Shown: in pieces, positions 10,210 through 21,015 of the stretch
Layout: the number at the start of each line of letters is the position of its first letter
Numbering within the stretch: the first letter of the stretch is position 1
DNA from: Caballeronia peredens
Lineage (GTDB): Bacteria; Pseudomonadota; Gammaproteobacteria; Burkholderiales; Burkholderiaceae
Direction of reading: 5' to 3'
Length of the DNA: 64,000 bases
Assembly (NCBI GenBank): GCA_001544595.2
Contig: FCOH02000015.1
Coordinates: 78,330 to 142,329, forward strand
Translations under genes and position numbers: made by a program
The notes under the pieces: model-generated
What the model was told of the DNA's origin: nothing
The model's input: only the letters and a program-made list of their open reading frames with translations
The model's database searches: none

Positions 10210-10464
10210 TTACTTCTTGGTGGAGAAGCGCGCGAACTTGTTGTTGAACTTCTCGACGCGGCCGGCCGTGTCCATGATCTTCTGCTGGCCGGTGTAGAAC
10301 GGGTGCGATTCCGACGACACTTCGATCTTCGCGAGCGGATACGTCTTGCCGTTGAATTCGGCGGTTTCGCGCGTCTGGATGGTCGAGCGGGTCACGAAGC
10401 GGAAGTCGTTCGACATGTCGACGAACAGGACTTCGCGATAATCCGGGTGAATGCCTTGTTTCAT
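10210..10464 (-). CDS. rpmE2: 50S ribosomal protein L31 type B
   Basis: An 84-aa protein with the hallmark type B L31 sequence: [18 protein letters not shown] at the N-terminus, [12 protein letters not shown] in the middle and FNNKFA near the end. It lacks the CxxC zinc pair of the classical L31, so it is the zinc-independent paralogue (C-minus form). In many bacteria this form replaces zinc-binding L31 under zinc limitation. It is monocistronic: a terminator follows, and mtfA ends upstream with a 153-bp gap that should hold its promoter. I see no clear Zur box in that gap. Confidence 0.96.
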   Translation of the reverse strand: MKQGIHPDYREVLFVDMSNDFRFVTRSTIQTRETAEFNGKTYPLAKIEVSSESHPFYTGQQKIMDTAGRVEKFNNKFARFSTKK

Positions 10465-10617
10465 GGTCTTTCCTGAGATCTGGCGGTAGCCAACCCGCTG
10501 CGTCTTTCCTGCGTCTTTGAATTACACGCCGGCGCGAGTCACTTGCCTAGGGTCGAAAAACGGCGATTATGCCAGAAAATCAGTTGCTTGACATCTTTTT
10601 CAGTGGTTTGGCGCAGC

Positions 10618-11454
10618 TCACGCGTCGGGCGCCGCGAGCGCGCCGACGCCTGCCGGATCCTGCCGGTAGTAGCGCGCGAGCAGGCGATAAAGTTCGGGAT
10701 ATTCGGCCTCGAGCGCCTGGGGCGTGACGAACAGGGCTTCGCTGCACACGGCGAAGAACTCGGACGGATGATCCGCGGCGTAAGGATCGATCAGCGAGTC
10801 GCGCTCGAAGCGCGCCCAGCGCCGCTCGGGCACGGCGTCCACGCGCGCGCAGAACTGGTCGTAGGCATTGTCGAAGACGTCGGCCCAGGCGGTCGAATCG
10901 AGCGGCGCGTGCCAGCGCCGAAACAGCGGCGGATGGCCATCGGCCACGCCCGTCACCATGTCGATCTTGTGCGCGAATTCATGGATCACGACGTTGTAGG
11001 CGTCGGCGCCGTCGGCCATCTGCGCATCTTCCCACGACAGCACGACCGGACCGCCTTCCCACGCTTCGCCGCTCGCGTCGTGCTCGACTTCGTGCACGAC
11101 GCCGTCCTCGTCTTCCACCGTTTTCCTGATGATGAACTCGCCCGGATAGACGATCACGCCGACCCAGCCGCGGTAAAGATCGAGGTCCAGATTGAGCACG
11201 GGAAGGCAGGCCTGCGCGGCGACGGAGACGAGCATGGCGTCGGTCAGTTCGAGTTCGTGCGCCCCCGAAAACTCCTTCTGGGCGATGAAGAGGCTCGCGG
11301 TTTCGCGCAGGCGTTCGAGATCCGCGGCGCTCAGATGGCCGAAGCATGGATACGCTTCGAGCGTGCTGCGCCACAGGGCGTCGTCGATTGCGTATTTGCG
11401 CAGCGCGCGCTCGCGCCGTTGCGCGCCGAACCAGCGGGAGAAGAGGTTGGCCAT
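10618..11454 (-). CDS. mtfA: Zinc-dependent peptidase MtfA (M90 family)
   Basis: A 278-aa protein matching the MtfA/DUF980 family. The zinc-protease motif HEFAHKID sits near residue 158, with the family context NVVIHEFAHKIDMVTG and downstream WADVFDNAYDQF. In E. coli MtfA binds the repressor Mlc and so influences glucose PTS expression, and it has aminopeptidase activity. No Mlc or PTS gene is in this window, so the partner here is unknown. The protein is cytosolic with no signal peptide. It sits between rho and rpmE2 on the same strand, but the rho terminator upstream suggests its own promoter. Confidence 0.9.
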   Translation of the reverse strand: MANLFSRWFGAQRRERALRKYAIDDALWRSTLEAYPCFGHLSAADLERLRETASLFIAQKEFSGAHELELTDAMLVSVAAQACLPVLNLDLDLYRGWVGVIVYPGEFIIRKTVEDEDGVVHEVEHDASGEAWEGGPVVLSWEDAQMADGADAYNVVIHEFAHKIDMVTGVADGHPPLFRRWHAPLDSTAWADVFDNAYDQFCARVDAVPERRWARFERDSLIDPYAADHPSEFFAVCSEALFVTPQALEAEYPELYRLLARYYRQDPAGVGALAAPDA

Positions 11455-11515
11455 CGGGTCGTTCGTTTCACTTCGATAGACCGGATTGTACGGAGCGCGG
11501 TGCGGCGCGCCGCAT

Positions 11516-11546
11516 AAAAAAACCGCCTGACGAAGCAGGCGGCTTT
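11516..11546 (-). terminator. Intrinsic terminator downstream of rho
   Basis: A stem CCGCCTG / CAGGCGG with a short loop, preceded on the plus strand by seven A residues (a U-run in the minus-strand transcript). It lies about 25 nt after the rho stop, so rho transcription itself probably ends at a factor-independent site. Confidence 0.88.
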
Positions 11547-11569
11547 CCGGTCCGAAGCGGCGAGGCGGA

Positions 11570-12835
11570 TCAGCCTCCGCCGCGGCGCATCATGTCGAAG
11601 AATTCGGCGTTGTTCTTCGTCTGACGGATCTTGTCGAGCAGGAATTCCATGGCTTCGACTTCGTCCATGTCGTGGATGAACTTGCGCAGCACCCAGACCT
11701 TCTGCAGCAGATCCGGCTTGATGAGCAGTTCCTCGCGGCGCGTGCCCGACTTGTTCAGGTTGATCGACGGATAGACGCGCTTTTCCGCGAGACGGCGTTC
11801 GAGGTGCACTTCCATGTTGCCCGTGCCCTTGAACTCTTCGTAGATCACGTCGTCCATGCGGCTGCCCGTTTCGATGAGCGCCGTACCGATGATCGTGAGC
11901 GAGCCGCCTTCCTCGATGTTGCGCGCAGCGCCGAAGAAGCGTTTCGGACGCTGCAGCGCGTTGGCGTCGACACCGCCCGTCAGCACCTTGCCCGACGCGG
12001 GCACGACCGTGTTGTAGGCGCGCGCGAGACGCGTGATGGAGTCGAGCAGAATCACGACATCGTGCTTCATTTCGACGAGACGCTTCGCCTTTTCGATGAC
12101 CATTTCGGCCACCTGGACGTGACGCGCGGCGGGTTCGTCGAACGTGGAGGCGATCACTTCGCCCGCCACCGAGCGCTGCATTTCCGTCACTTCTTCAGGA
12201 CGCTCGTCGATCAGCAGCACGAACAGCACGATGTCCGGATGATTCTGCTTGATCGCATGCGCGATGTGCTGAAGCATCACGGTCTTGCCGGACTTCGGCG
12301 ATGCGACGAGCAGGCCGCGCTGGCCCTTGCCGATCGGCGAGATCATGTCGATGATCCGGCCCGTGACGTTTTCCTCGCCGCGCATTTCGCGTTCGAGCGG
12401 CAGCGGCTTGTTCGGATGCAGCGGCGTGAGGTTCTCGAACATGATCTTGTGTTTCGAGGCCTCGGGCGGCTGCCCGTTGACTTTGTCCACCTTGACGAGC
12501 GCGAAATAACGCTCGCCGTCTTTTGGCGTGCGCACTTCACCTTCGATCGTGTCGCCGGTGTGGAGATTGAAGCGGCGGATCTGCGACGGGCTGATGTAAA
12601 TGTCGTCCGTACTCGCGAGATACGACGTCTCGGGCGAGCGCAGAAAGCCGAAGCCATCGGGCAGCACTTCGAGCGTGCCGTCGCCGAAAATCGTGTCGCC
12701 GGCCTTGGCGCGCTTTTTAAGAATCGCGAACATCAGTTCCTGCTTGCGCAGGCGATTCGCATTTTCGATCTCGAGGCCATTGGCCATCTCGATCAGTGCA
12801 GACACGTGCTGAGACTTGAGCTCGGATAAATGCAT
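11570..12835 (-). CDS. rho: Transcription termination factor Rho
   Basis: A 421-aa hexameric RNA helicase that ends transcription at untranslated, C-rich RNA. The N-terminal RNA-binding domain includes [17 protein letters not shown] (about 51-67). The ATPase core has the P-loop ASPKSGKT (about 178-185), the [10 protein letters not shown] segment and the Q-loop/R-loop region. The length equals the E. coli protein plus two residues. The gene follows trxA on the same strand with a 259-bp gap that contains a perfect inverted repeat (12989-13016). Rho is autoregulated by leader attenuation in other bacteria, so this leader deserves attention. Confidence 0.98.
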   Translation of the reverse strand: MHLSELKSQHVSALIEMANGLEIENANRLRKQELMFAILKKRAKAGDTIFGDGTLEVLPDGFGFLRSPETSYLASTDDIYISPSQIRRFNLHTGDTIEGEVRTPKDGERYFALVKVDKVNGQPPEASKHKIMFENLTPLHPNKPLPLEREMRGEENVTGRIIDMISPIGKGQRGLLVASPKSGKTVMLQHIAHAIKQNHPDIVLFVLLIDERPEEVTEMQRSVAGEVIASTFDEPAARHVQVAEMVIEKAKRLVEMKHDVVILLDSITRLARAYNTVVPASGKVLTGGVDANALQRPKRFFGAARNIEEGGSLTIIGTALIETGSRMDDVIYEEFKGTGNMEVHLERRLAEKRVYPSINLNKSGTRREELLIKPDLLQKVWVLRKFIHDMDEVEAMEFLLDKIRQTKNNAEFFDMMRRGGG

Positions 12836-12988
12836 ACGGATTTCCCGCCGGGGAGAAGAGGTGCGACAGAAAGATTTGGGAGAAGAGGTGAGCGGAACCG
12901 CTCGAGACTTAGTACTTCTTGAACTCTTGTTATTCTAGCATAGCACACGCCGCATGCGCCTCGGGTGGGCGTGGGACGTGGCTGTCAG

Positions 12989-13016
12989 GCCGATGTTGTC
13001 GCACGACAACATCGGC
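12989..13016. promoter_or_regulatory. Perfect 13-bp inverted repeat in the trxA-rho interval
   Basis: GCCGATGTTGTCG is followed after two bases (CA) by its exact reverse complement. It lies about 154 nt before the rho start and 78 nt beyond the trxA stop. No T-run follows on the minus strand, so it is not a standard terminator. It could be a cruciform or operator site, an RNA hairpin protecting the trxA 3' end, or part of a rho leader attenuator. Function is not established. Confidence 0.55.
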
Positions 13017-13094
13017 TGCACCGAAGCCGCAAGGCAGCGCGCGGCCGATGCCTGAAGCGGGACCGAAGAATGCCGGTGCCCGCCGTCGATGCCG

Positions 13095-13421
13095 TTACAG
13101 GTTGCTGTCGAGGAACGCGGTGAGTTGCGACTTGGACAGCGCGCCGACCTTCTGCGCCGCGACTGCGCCGTTCTTGAAGAGAATCAGCGTGGGAATGCCG
13201 CGCACGCCGAACTTCACTGGCGTCGATTGATGCTCGTCCACATTGATCTTTGCGATCTGCAGGCGATCGCCATAATCCTTCGCGACTTCGTCGAGGATCG
13301 GGGCAATCATCTTGCACGGACCGCACCACTCCGCCCAGAAGTCGAGCAGGACAGGTTTATCCGACTTGACGACATCCTGTTCGAAAGAAGCGTCGCTGAT
13401 GTGCTTGATTGATTCGCTCAT
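13095..13421 (-). CDS. trxA: Thioredoxin 1
   Basis: A 108-aa cytosolic thioredoxin that reduces protein disulfides and is itself reduced by thioredoxin reductase. The active site WCGPC is at residues 32-36 in [12 protein letters not shown]. The conserved cis-proline is in RGIPT (about 75-79), and the length matches E. coli TrxA. The ATG at 13421 gives exactly the family N-terminus [13 protein letters not shown]; the longer open frame upstream begins at a GTG and carries an unrelated arginine-rich stretch. It stands directly upstream of rho, a conserved trxA-rho neighbourhood. Confidence 0.97.
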   Translation of the reverse strand: MSESIKHISDASFEQDVVKSDKPVLLDFWAEWCGPCKMIAPILDEVAKDYGDRLQIAKINVDEHQSTPVKFGVRGIPTLILFKNGAVAAQKVGALSKSQLTAFLDSNL

Positions 13422-13800
13422 TGTCTGAATACCTCTATTGATTCGAGGCCCGCGTTTGAATGCTCGCCACGATACACCAAAACTGAAGAAGACTACGTCG
13501 CCAACGGGCGCTGGTAAGCCCGCACGCCGTGCGCGAGCTTGGCTCGCGACCGGCGGCAAATGATCCGCGAAGGGGCCGAAATGCACCAATCGGCGCCATT
13601 GCGGGTTATTCACGTGCCATCTTAGCCTACTTTGCTATCCGTTGCCGGATGCTGATAGGCCCGATCTGAGGGCGAAAACACCAAGTACAAGAGGGCGCTT
13701 CGACGCACGTTCAGGCGTGTAATGTCGGACGATCGGAGCGGGCGCACGCAGGTTCGATCGAAGCCTTCCGGGGGCGCCGGGCCGCGTGATACAATTCGTC
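13422..13800. other. Intergenic region between trxA and the SRP RNA gene (divergent)
   Basis: About 380 bp with no convincing gene; the short open frames here are arginine/proline-rich and lack family features. It should hold the minus-strand trxA promoter in its first half. In its last 30 bp it holds the plus-strand promoter for the SRP RNA. Confidence 0.6.
13765..13795 (+). promoter_or_regulatory. Candidate promoter of the SRP RNA gene
   Basis: A TACAAT -10 box (13790-13795) lies six bases before the predicted 5' end of the RNA at about 13801. A weak -35 such as CTTCCG lies 19 bp upstream. The fit between the -10 spacing and the base-paired RNA end supports it. Confidence 0.55.
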
Positions 13801-13900
13801 GTGACGGGCCTCCTCGCATGGTGGTGCGGTCAACCTGGTCAGGTCGGGAACGAAGCAGCCACAGCCGTTTTCCACCAGTGCCGAGGGTCGGGCTCGTCAC
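13801..13900 (+). ncRNA. ffs: Bacterial signal recognition particle RNA (4.5S, small type)
   Basis: The region contains the SRP RNA core signature GGTCAGGTCGGGAACGAAGC, with the GGAA tetraloop and the asymmetric and symmetric loops that bind Ffh (about 13838-13860). The two ends pair, GTGACG at 13801 with CGTCAC at 13895-13900, giving the long single hairpin of the roughly 100-nt bacterial RNA. It is the scaffold of the SRP that targets inner-membrane proteins co-translationally. Placement immediately upstream of dnaX on the same strand is common in this group. End positions are estimated from the pairing. Confidence 0.93.
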
Positions 13901-14077
13901 CTTCGCTTTTCTCCGTTGTTCCTGCGGCCGTCTCGCCGCGCTTTTATTCCCTTTTTCTCCCCATTTTCTCCCCAGTTAAATAGCGGTATCGCGCACCATT
14001 CGTGTGTGGTGTTTCCCTGCGTGCGCATCGTGCGAAAGCGCCGTGTGTGGGTGCGCCGGCGGCCTTTCGGAACGGCG

Positions 14078-14104
14078 TTTGCGCCAGGTCGTTGCTGATA
14101 CAAT
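14078..14104 (+). promoter_or_regulatory. Promoter-like element directly abutting the dnaX start
   Basis: A TACAAT hexamer (14099-14104) is separated from the dnaX ATG (14112) by only seven bases, with a possible -35 TTTGCG at 14078. No Shine-Dalgarno sequence lies between. If used, transcription would start at or next to the ATG, giving a leaderless message. Confidence 0.4.
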
Positions 14105-14111
14105 TTCGCGC

Positions 14112-16439
<2,328 letters not shown>

Positions 16440-16547
16440 ATCGAAGGGCGCGGCGCGTGACCGCCGCCGCGCATCCACATTGAATTTCGAGCGCCAGCGC
16501 GCGCCGCACGCTCGCCCGTCACACGTTTTCCAGTAAGGAGCCGAACC

Positions 16548-16874
16548 ATGATGAAGAACCAACTCGCCGGGCTGATGAAACAGGCTCAGCAAATGCAGGA
16601 AAACATGAAGAAGATGCAGGACCAGCTCGCGCTGATCGAGGTCGAGGGCCAGTCGGGCGCCGGTCTCGTAAAGGTGACGATGACCTGCAAGAACGATGTC
16701 AAGCGCGTGTCGATCGACCCGAGCCTGCTTGCCGACGACAAGGACATGCTGGAAGACCTGGTCGCCGCCGCGTTCAATGACGCCGTGCGCAAGGCCGAGG
16801 CCACCACGCAGGAAAAGATGAGCGGCATGACGGCCGGCATGCCGATGCCGCCCGGCTTCAAGCTGCCGTTTTAA
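16548..16874 (+). CDS. ybaB: YbaB/EbfC nucleoid-associated protein
   Basis: A 108-aa small DNA-binding protein. It has the family N-terminus ([24 protein letters not shown], split by the usual heptad helix) and the core [14 protein letters not shown]. It forms tweezer-shaped dimers that bind DNA and coat the nucleoid. It sits between dnaX and recR with a good AAGGAG ribosome site before the ATG. The dnaX-ybaB-recR order is conserved across proteobacteria and suggests one transcript. Confidence 0.96.
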   Translation: MMKNQLAGLMKQAQQMQENMKKMQDQLALIEVEGQSGAGLVKVTMTCKNDVKRVSIDPSLLADDKDMLEDLVAAAFNDAVRKAEATTQEKMSGMTAGMPMPPGFKLPF

Positions 16875-16922
16875 GCGCGCGCCGGCGCGCCTGTGTGCAC
16901 GCCGGCCGCCATTCGAGGACAC

Positions 16923-17519
16923 ATGAAACAACCTTCCGCTCTGTCGGCGCTCGTCGAGGCGCTGCGCGCGCTGCCCGGCGTCGGGCCGAAATCGGCGCAG
17001 CGCATGGCCTATCACCTGATGCAGCACGATCGCGCGGGCGCCGAGAAGCTCGGGACTTCGCTGCTGTTCGCCACCGAGAATCTGAAGCACTGCGCGAAAT
17101 GCAACACCTTCACCGAAGCGGAGATCTGCGAAGTCTGCAGCGACGAAGAGCGTGACCCGGCGTTGCTGTGCGTCGTCGAGACGCCCGCCGACCAGATCAT
17201 GCTCGAACAGACGCTCACGTATCGCGGGCTCTATTTCGTGCTGATGGGGCGGCTCAGCCCGCTCGACGGCATCGGCCCGAAGGAGATCCACTTCGAGCGG
17301 CTGATCAGCCGCGCGCTGGACGGCGTCGTGCAGGAAGTGGTGCTCGCCACCAACTTCACGAACGAGGGCGAAGCCACCGCGCACTATCTCGCGCAGACGC
17401 TCAAGTCGAAAGGGCTCAGGGTCACGCGGCTCGCGCGCGGCGTGCCGGTCGGCGGCGAGCTCGAATATGTCGATGCAGGCACGATCGCGCGCGCCATGCT
17501 CGATCGCCGTTCGGTCTGA
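16923..17519 (+). CDS. recR: Recombination mediator RecR
   Basis: A 198-aa protein of the RecFOR pathway, which loads RecA on gapped DNA. The helix-hairpin-helix [13 protein letters not shown] is at residues 17-29, the four-cysteine zinc finger is C57, C60, C69 and C72, and a Toprim domain follows ([11 protein letters not shown]). The family C-terminal ATP-binding-like segment is [16 protein letters not shown]. The ATG at 16923 gives the standard N-terminus and length; an upstream ATG in frame adds ten unrelated residues. It is third in the dnaX-ybaB-recR group. Confidence 0.97.
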   Translation: MKQPSALSALVEALRALPGVGPKSAQRMAYHLMQHDRAGAEKLGTSLLFATENLKHCAKCNTFTEAEICEVCSDEERDPALLCVVETPADQIMLEQTLTYRGLYFVLMGRLSPLDGIGPKEIHFERLISRALDGVVQEVVLATNFTNEGEATAHYLAQTLKSKGLRVTRLARGVPVGGELEYVDAGTIARAMLDRRSV

Positions 17520-17541
17520 GCACAGCAAACCGGCAGGCCGG

Positions 17542-17589
17542 ACAGGAAGTCAATCAGCAAGCCAAACAGGAAGCCCATCAGGAAACCAA
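17542..17589 (+). repeat. Two imperfect 24-bp tandem copies before the DUF1653 gene
   Basis: Two adjacent 24-bp units, each starting ACAGGAAG, match at 20 of 24 positions and end three bases before the ATG at 17593. The second copy supplies an AGGAAA that can serve as ribosome-binding site. It is probably a local duplication. Confidence 0.65.
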
Positions 17590-17592
17590 GCG

Positions 17593-17817
17593 ATGACAGA
17601 AACCGAAGCCCTCGCGCTCGCGACGCATCGTCACTACAAGGGCGGTCTTTATCGCGTGATCGGTGTCGCGCGGCATTCGGAGACCGAGGAAGCGATGATC
17701 GTCTACGAACATCTGTGGCCGCACGAGCGCGGCCTGTGGGTGCGTCCCGCCGCCATGTTCAACGAGACGCTCGCCGACGGCACGCCGCGTTTCGCGCCGC
17801 TCGACATTCCGCTGTGA
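17593..17817 (+). CDS. DUF1653 domain protein
   Basis: A 74-aa protein consisting of a single DUF1653 domain: HYKGGLYRVIGVARHSET near the start, then MIVYEHLWPHERGLWVRP and a conserved FAPLDIPL-like end. Members are small SH3-like beta folds of unknown function. I chose the ATG at 17593, preceded by AGGAAACC at a good distance. The gene lies 73 bp after recR and 30 bp before the CoA-transferase, so it could belong to either unit. Confidence 0.85.
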   Translation: MTETEALALATHRHYKGGLYRVIGVARHSETEEAMIVYEHLWPHERGLWVRPAAMFNETLADGTPRFAPLDIPL

Positions 17818-17847
17818 AGTCCGCATAAAAATAACGGAGACGAACAC

Positions 17848-19053
17848 ATGAGCACAACGACCGGACCGCTCGCCGGCGTCAAGGTGCTGGAGCTGGGCAC
17901 GCTCATCGCCGGGCCGTTCGCCGCGCGTTTCATGGGCGAATTCGGCGCCGACGTCATCAAGATCGAAGATCCGAACGGCGGCGATCCGCTGCGCAAATGG
18001 CGCAAGCTCTATCCCGAAGTCGGCGGCACGTCGCTGTGGTGGGCGGCGCAGGCGCGCAACAAGAAATCGGTGACCGTCAATCTGAAGGCCGAAGAGGGCA
18101 AGGAAATCGTCCGCCGGCTCGCGCGGGAGGCCGACATCGTCGTCGAGAACTTTCGCCCCGGTCTGCTCGAGAAGCTCGGGCTCGGCTATGAAGTGCTGTC
18201 CGCCGACAATCCCGGTCTCGTGATGGTGCGGCTCTCGGGCTACGGCCAGACGGGTCCGTATCGCGACCGGCCGGGTTTCGGCGCGATCGCGGAATCGATG
18301 GGCGGCCTGCGCCACATCACCGGCTACCCGGATCTGCCGCCGCCGCGCATCGGCATCTCGATCGGCGATTCCATCGCGGCGCTGCACGGCGTGATCGGCG
18401 CGCTCATGGCGCTGCATCATCGGCAGGTCAACGGCGGCAAGGGACAGGTCGTCGATGTCGCACTGTACGAAGCCGTCTTCAACATGATGGAAAGCGTCGT
18501 GCCCGAATACGGCGTGTACGGCCTCGTGCGCGAACGCACGGGCGCGTCGCTGCCGGGCATCGTGCCGTCGAACACGTATCCGTGCCGCGACGGCAGCATC
18601 GTGATCGGCGGCAACAGCGATCCGATCTTCAAGCGCCTCATGAACGCGATCGAGCGCGCCGATCTCGCGGACGATCCGGCGCTCGCCTCGAACGACGGGC
18701 GCGTGCCGCGCACGCAGGAAATCGACGACGCCATCGCCGCGTGGCTCTCGACGCGCAGCATCGACGAAGCGCTCGCCGTGCTCAACGCCGCCGACGTGCC
18801 GGCCGGGCGCATCTACAGCGTCGCCGACATGTTCACCGACCCGCAATACATCGCGCGCCAGATGCTGCAGCGTTTTCCGTGGCAGGACGGACGGGAAATC
18901 ACGCTGCCGAACGTCACGCCGAAGCTGTCGGAGACGCCCGGCGAAACGCGCTGGCTCGGGCCGCAACTCGGTGAACACACGGATGAAGTACTTCAGACGC
19001 TCGGGTATGATGCCGACGATATTGCGCGGCTGCGGGCGGCGAAGGTGATCTGA
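17848..19053 (+). CDS. Class III CoA-transferase (CaiB/BaiF family)
   Basis: A 401-aa cytosolic enzyme of the CaiB/BaiF/formyl-CoA transferase family, which moves CoA between carboxylic acids. It begins with the family signature LAGVKVLELGTLIAGPFAARFMGEFGADVIKIE (given in part) and has the GYGQTGPYRDRPGFGAIAESMGG region. Further on is RQVNGGKGQVVDVALYEAVF, in the stretch that follows the catalytic aspartate. The substrate cannot be told from sequence. It is followed after 60 bp by a complete NitT/TauT-type ABC importer on the same strand. I infer that it may activate the imported acid, though this is unproven. Confidence 0.9.
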   Translation: MSTTTGPLAGVKVLELGTLIAGPFAARFMGEFGADVIKIEDPNGGDPLRKWRKLYPEVGGTSLWWAAQARNKKSVTVNLKAEEGKEIVRRLAREADIVVENFRPGLLEKLGLGYEVLSADNPGLVMVRLSGYGQTGPYRDRPGFGAIAESMGGLRHITGYPDLPPPRIGISIGDSIAALHGVIGALMALHHRQVNGGKGQVVDVALYEAVFNMMESVVPEYGVYGLVRERTGASLPGIVPSNTYPCRDGSIVIGGNSDPIFKRLMNAIERADLADDPALASNDGRVPRTQEIDDAIAAWLSTRSIDEALAVLNAADVPAGRIYSVADMFTDPQYIARQMLQRFPWQDGREITLPNVTPKLSETPGETRWLGPQLGEHTDEVLQTLGYDADDIARLRAAKVI

Positions 19054-19113
19054 CCGATTCAGACGCCAGGCCGGAACAGCGCAGAGAACGATAAATCCAG
19101 GAGACAGACAACG

Positions 19114-20151
19114 ATGAAACGCAGAACGTTCATCGCGAGCGGCGCCGTGCTCGCGGGCGGTGCGTGGTCGGCCATGCCGCTCGCGTTTGCGCAAAACAAG
19201 CCGGAACAGGCGAAGGTATCGATCGCGGTCGGCGGCAAGAATCTCTTCTACTATCTGCCGCTCACGATCGCGGAGCGCCGCAACTATTTCAAGGACGAAG
19301 GGCTCGACATCGAGATCGCCGATTTCGCGGGTGGCGCCAAGGCGTTGCAGGCGGCGGTCGGCGGCAGCGCGGATGTCGTGTCCGGCGCGTTCGAGCACAC
19401 GCTGCTGCTGCAGGCGAAGAACCAGTACTTCCGCGAGTTCGTGCTGCAGGGCCGCGCGCCGCAGATCGTGCTCGCCGTGTCGAAGAAAGCGATGCCGAAC
19501 TACAAGTCGGTCGCGGACCTGAAGGGCAAGAAGATCGGCGTGACGGCGCCGGGCTCGTCGACGTCGATCATGGCGAGCTTCGTGCTCGCGCAGGCGGGGC
19601 TGAAGGCGACGGACGTCTCGTTCATCGGCGTCGGGGCGGGCGCGGGCGCGATCGCCGCGCTGCAGTCCGGGCAGATCGACGCGATCGCCAACCTCGATCC
19701 CGTGATGACCAAGCTCGACCGCGCGGGCGATATCCGCATCGTGTCGGATACGCGCACGCTCGCGGATACCGTGAAGGTATTCGGCGGCAACATGCCGGCC
19801 GGTTGCCTGTATGCATCGCAGAGCTTCATCACGAAGAATCCGAACACGACGCAGGCGCTCACCAACGCCATGGTGCGCGCGCTCAAGTGGCTGCAAACCG
19901 CATCGGGCAAGGATCTGATCTCGACCGTGCCGGAAAGCTATCTGCTCGGCGACCGCGCGCTCTATCTCGATTCGTGGCAGCACGTGAAGGAAGCGTTGTC
20001 GCCGGACGGACTGATGCCCGCCGACGGTCCCGCGACCTCGCTCAAGACGCTGCAGGCTTTCGACGAGACCGTGAAGGGCAAGCCGATCGATCTGTCGAAG
20101 ACCTGGACCAACGACTTCGTGAAGAAGGCGCTCGCCACCGTCAAGGTCTGA
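19114..20151 (+). CDS. ABC transporter substrate-binding protein (NitT/TauT type)
   Basis: A 345-aa periplasmic binding protein. The N-terminus MKRRTFIASGAVLAGG has a twin-arginine motif and a hydrophobic stretch ending at AFAQ, so Tat export with cleavage after about residue 27 is likely. The mature part resembles SsuA/TauA/ThiY-like proteins (PLTIAERRNYFKDEGLDIEI, DLKGKKIGVTAPGSST, GQIDAIANLDPV). These bind sulfonates, nitrate, pyrimidines or aromatic acids. The ligand is unknown here. The ATPase and permease genes follow at once, making a complete importer. Confidence 0.9.
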   Translation: MKRRTFIASGAVLAGGAWSAMPLAFAQNKPEQAKVSIAVGGKNLFYYLPLTIAERRNYFKDEGLDIEIADFAGGAKALQAAVGGSADVVSGAFEHTLLLQAKNQYFREFVLQGRAPQIVLAVSKKAMPNYKSVADLKGKKIGVTAPGSSTSIMASFVLAQAGLKATDVSFIGVGAGAGAIAALQSGQIDAIANLDPVMTKLDRAGDIRIVSDTRTLADTVKVFGGNMPAGCLYASQSFITKNPNTTQALTNAMVRALKWLQTASGKDLISTVPESYLLGDRALYLDSWQHVKEALSPDGLMPADGPATSLKTLQAFDETVKGKPIDLSKTWTNDFVKKALATVKV

Positions 20152-20154
20152 TCG

Positions 20155-21003
20155 ATGAGCACGGCAAGCACGTCAAGCACACAATCGACACCCGCGCTCG
20201 CACTGGACGACGTGACCTGCACGTTCGCCTCGCGCGAGAGCCGGGGCGAGCGCTACACCGCGGTGCGCGATACGAGCCTCGCGATCGCGCCCGGCGAATT
20301 CGTCTCGGTGGTCGGGCCGACCGGCTGCGGCAAGTCCACGTTGCTGAACGTATCGGCGGGGCTGCTCGAACCGTCGTCGGGCACGGTCAGGGTCTTCGGA
20401 GAGCGCCTGAAGGGCATCAACCGGCGCGCGGGCTACATGTTCCAGGCCGATGGCCTCATGCCATGGCGCTCCGCCATCGACAACGTGACGGCCGGTCTCG
20501 CGTTTCACGGCGTGCCGAAGCAGGAAGCCGAAGCGCGCGGCGAAGCGTGGCTCAAGCGCGTGGGTCTCGGCGGCTTCGGCGATCGTTATCCGCATCAACT
20601 GTCGGGCGGAATGCGCAAGCGCGTCGCGATGGCGCAGACGTTGATCCTCGATCCCGACATCATCCTGATGGACGAGCCGTTCTCCGCGCTCGACATCCAG
20701 ACGCGCCAACTGATGGAAAACGAGCTGCTCGATCTCTGGGCGGCGAAGCGCAAGGCCGTGCTGTTCATCACGCACGATCTGGACGAGGCGATCTCGATGT
20801 CCGATCGCGTCGTCGTGCTGGCGGCGGGGCCGGGCACGCATCCGATCGGCGAATTCACGATCGACCTGCCGCGTCCGCGCGATGTCGCCGAGATCCGTTC
20901 GCACCCGCGCTTCGTCGAACTGCATGCGCAAATCTGGGGCGTGCTGCGCGAGGAAGTGCTGAAGGGCTATCAGCAGCAACTGAAGCCCGCCTCCGCCGAA
21001 TAA
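20155..21003 (+). CDS. ABC transporter ATP-binding protein (NitT/TauT type)
   Basis: A 282-aa cytosolic ATPase. It has Walker A GPTGCGKST (54-62), the signature LSGGMRKRVAMAQ, Walker B IILMDEPFSALD, the D-loop and the switch histidine in FITHDLDEA. It starts 3 bp after the binding-protein stop and is followed 12 bp on by the permease, so translation is probably coupled. It should power uptake of the ligand bound by the preceding protein. Confidence 0.93.
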   Translation: MSTASTSSTQSTPALALDDVTCTFASRESRGERYTAVRDTSLAIAPGEFVSVVGPTGCGKSTLLNVSAGLLEPSSGTVRVFGERLKGINRRAGYMFQADGLMPWRSAIDNVTAGLAFHGVPKQEAEARGEAWLKRVGLGGFGDRYPHQLSGGMRKRVAMAQTLILDPDIILMDEPFSALDIQTRQLMENELLDLWAAKRKAVLFITHDLDEAISMSDRVVVLAAGPGTHPIGEFTIDLPRPRDVAEIRSHPRFVELHAQIWGVLREEVLKGYQQQLKPASAE

Positions 21004-21015
21004 GACATAACGATC

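Noticed and set aside
13786..13983. Short ORFs overlapping the SRP RNA gene
   Set aside because: The SRP core signature and end pairing explain this stretch. The ORFs have no conserved features.
17578..19983. 801-codon minus-strand open frame opposite the CoA-transferase
   Set aside because: No recognisable domains; the plus strand has family signatures throughout.
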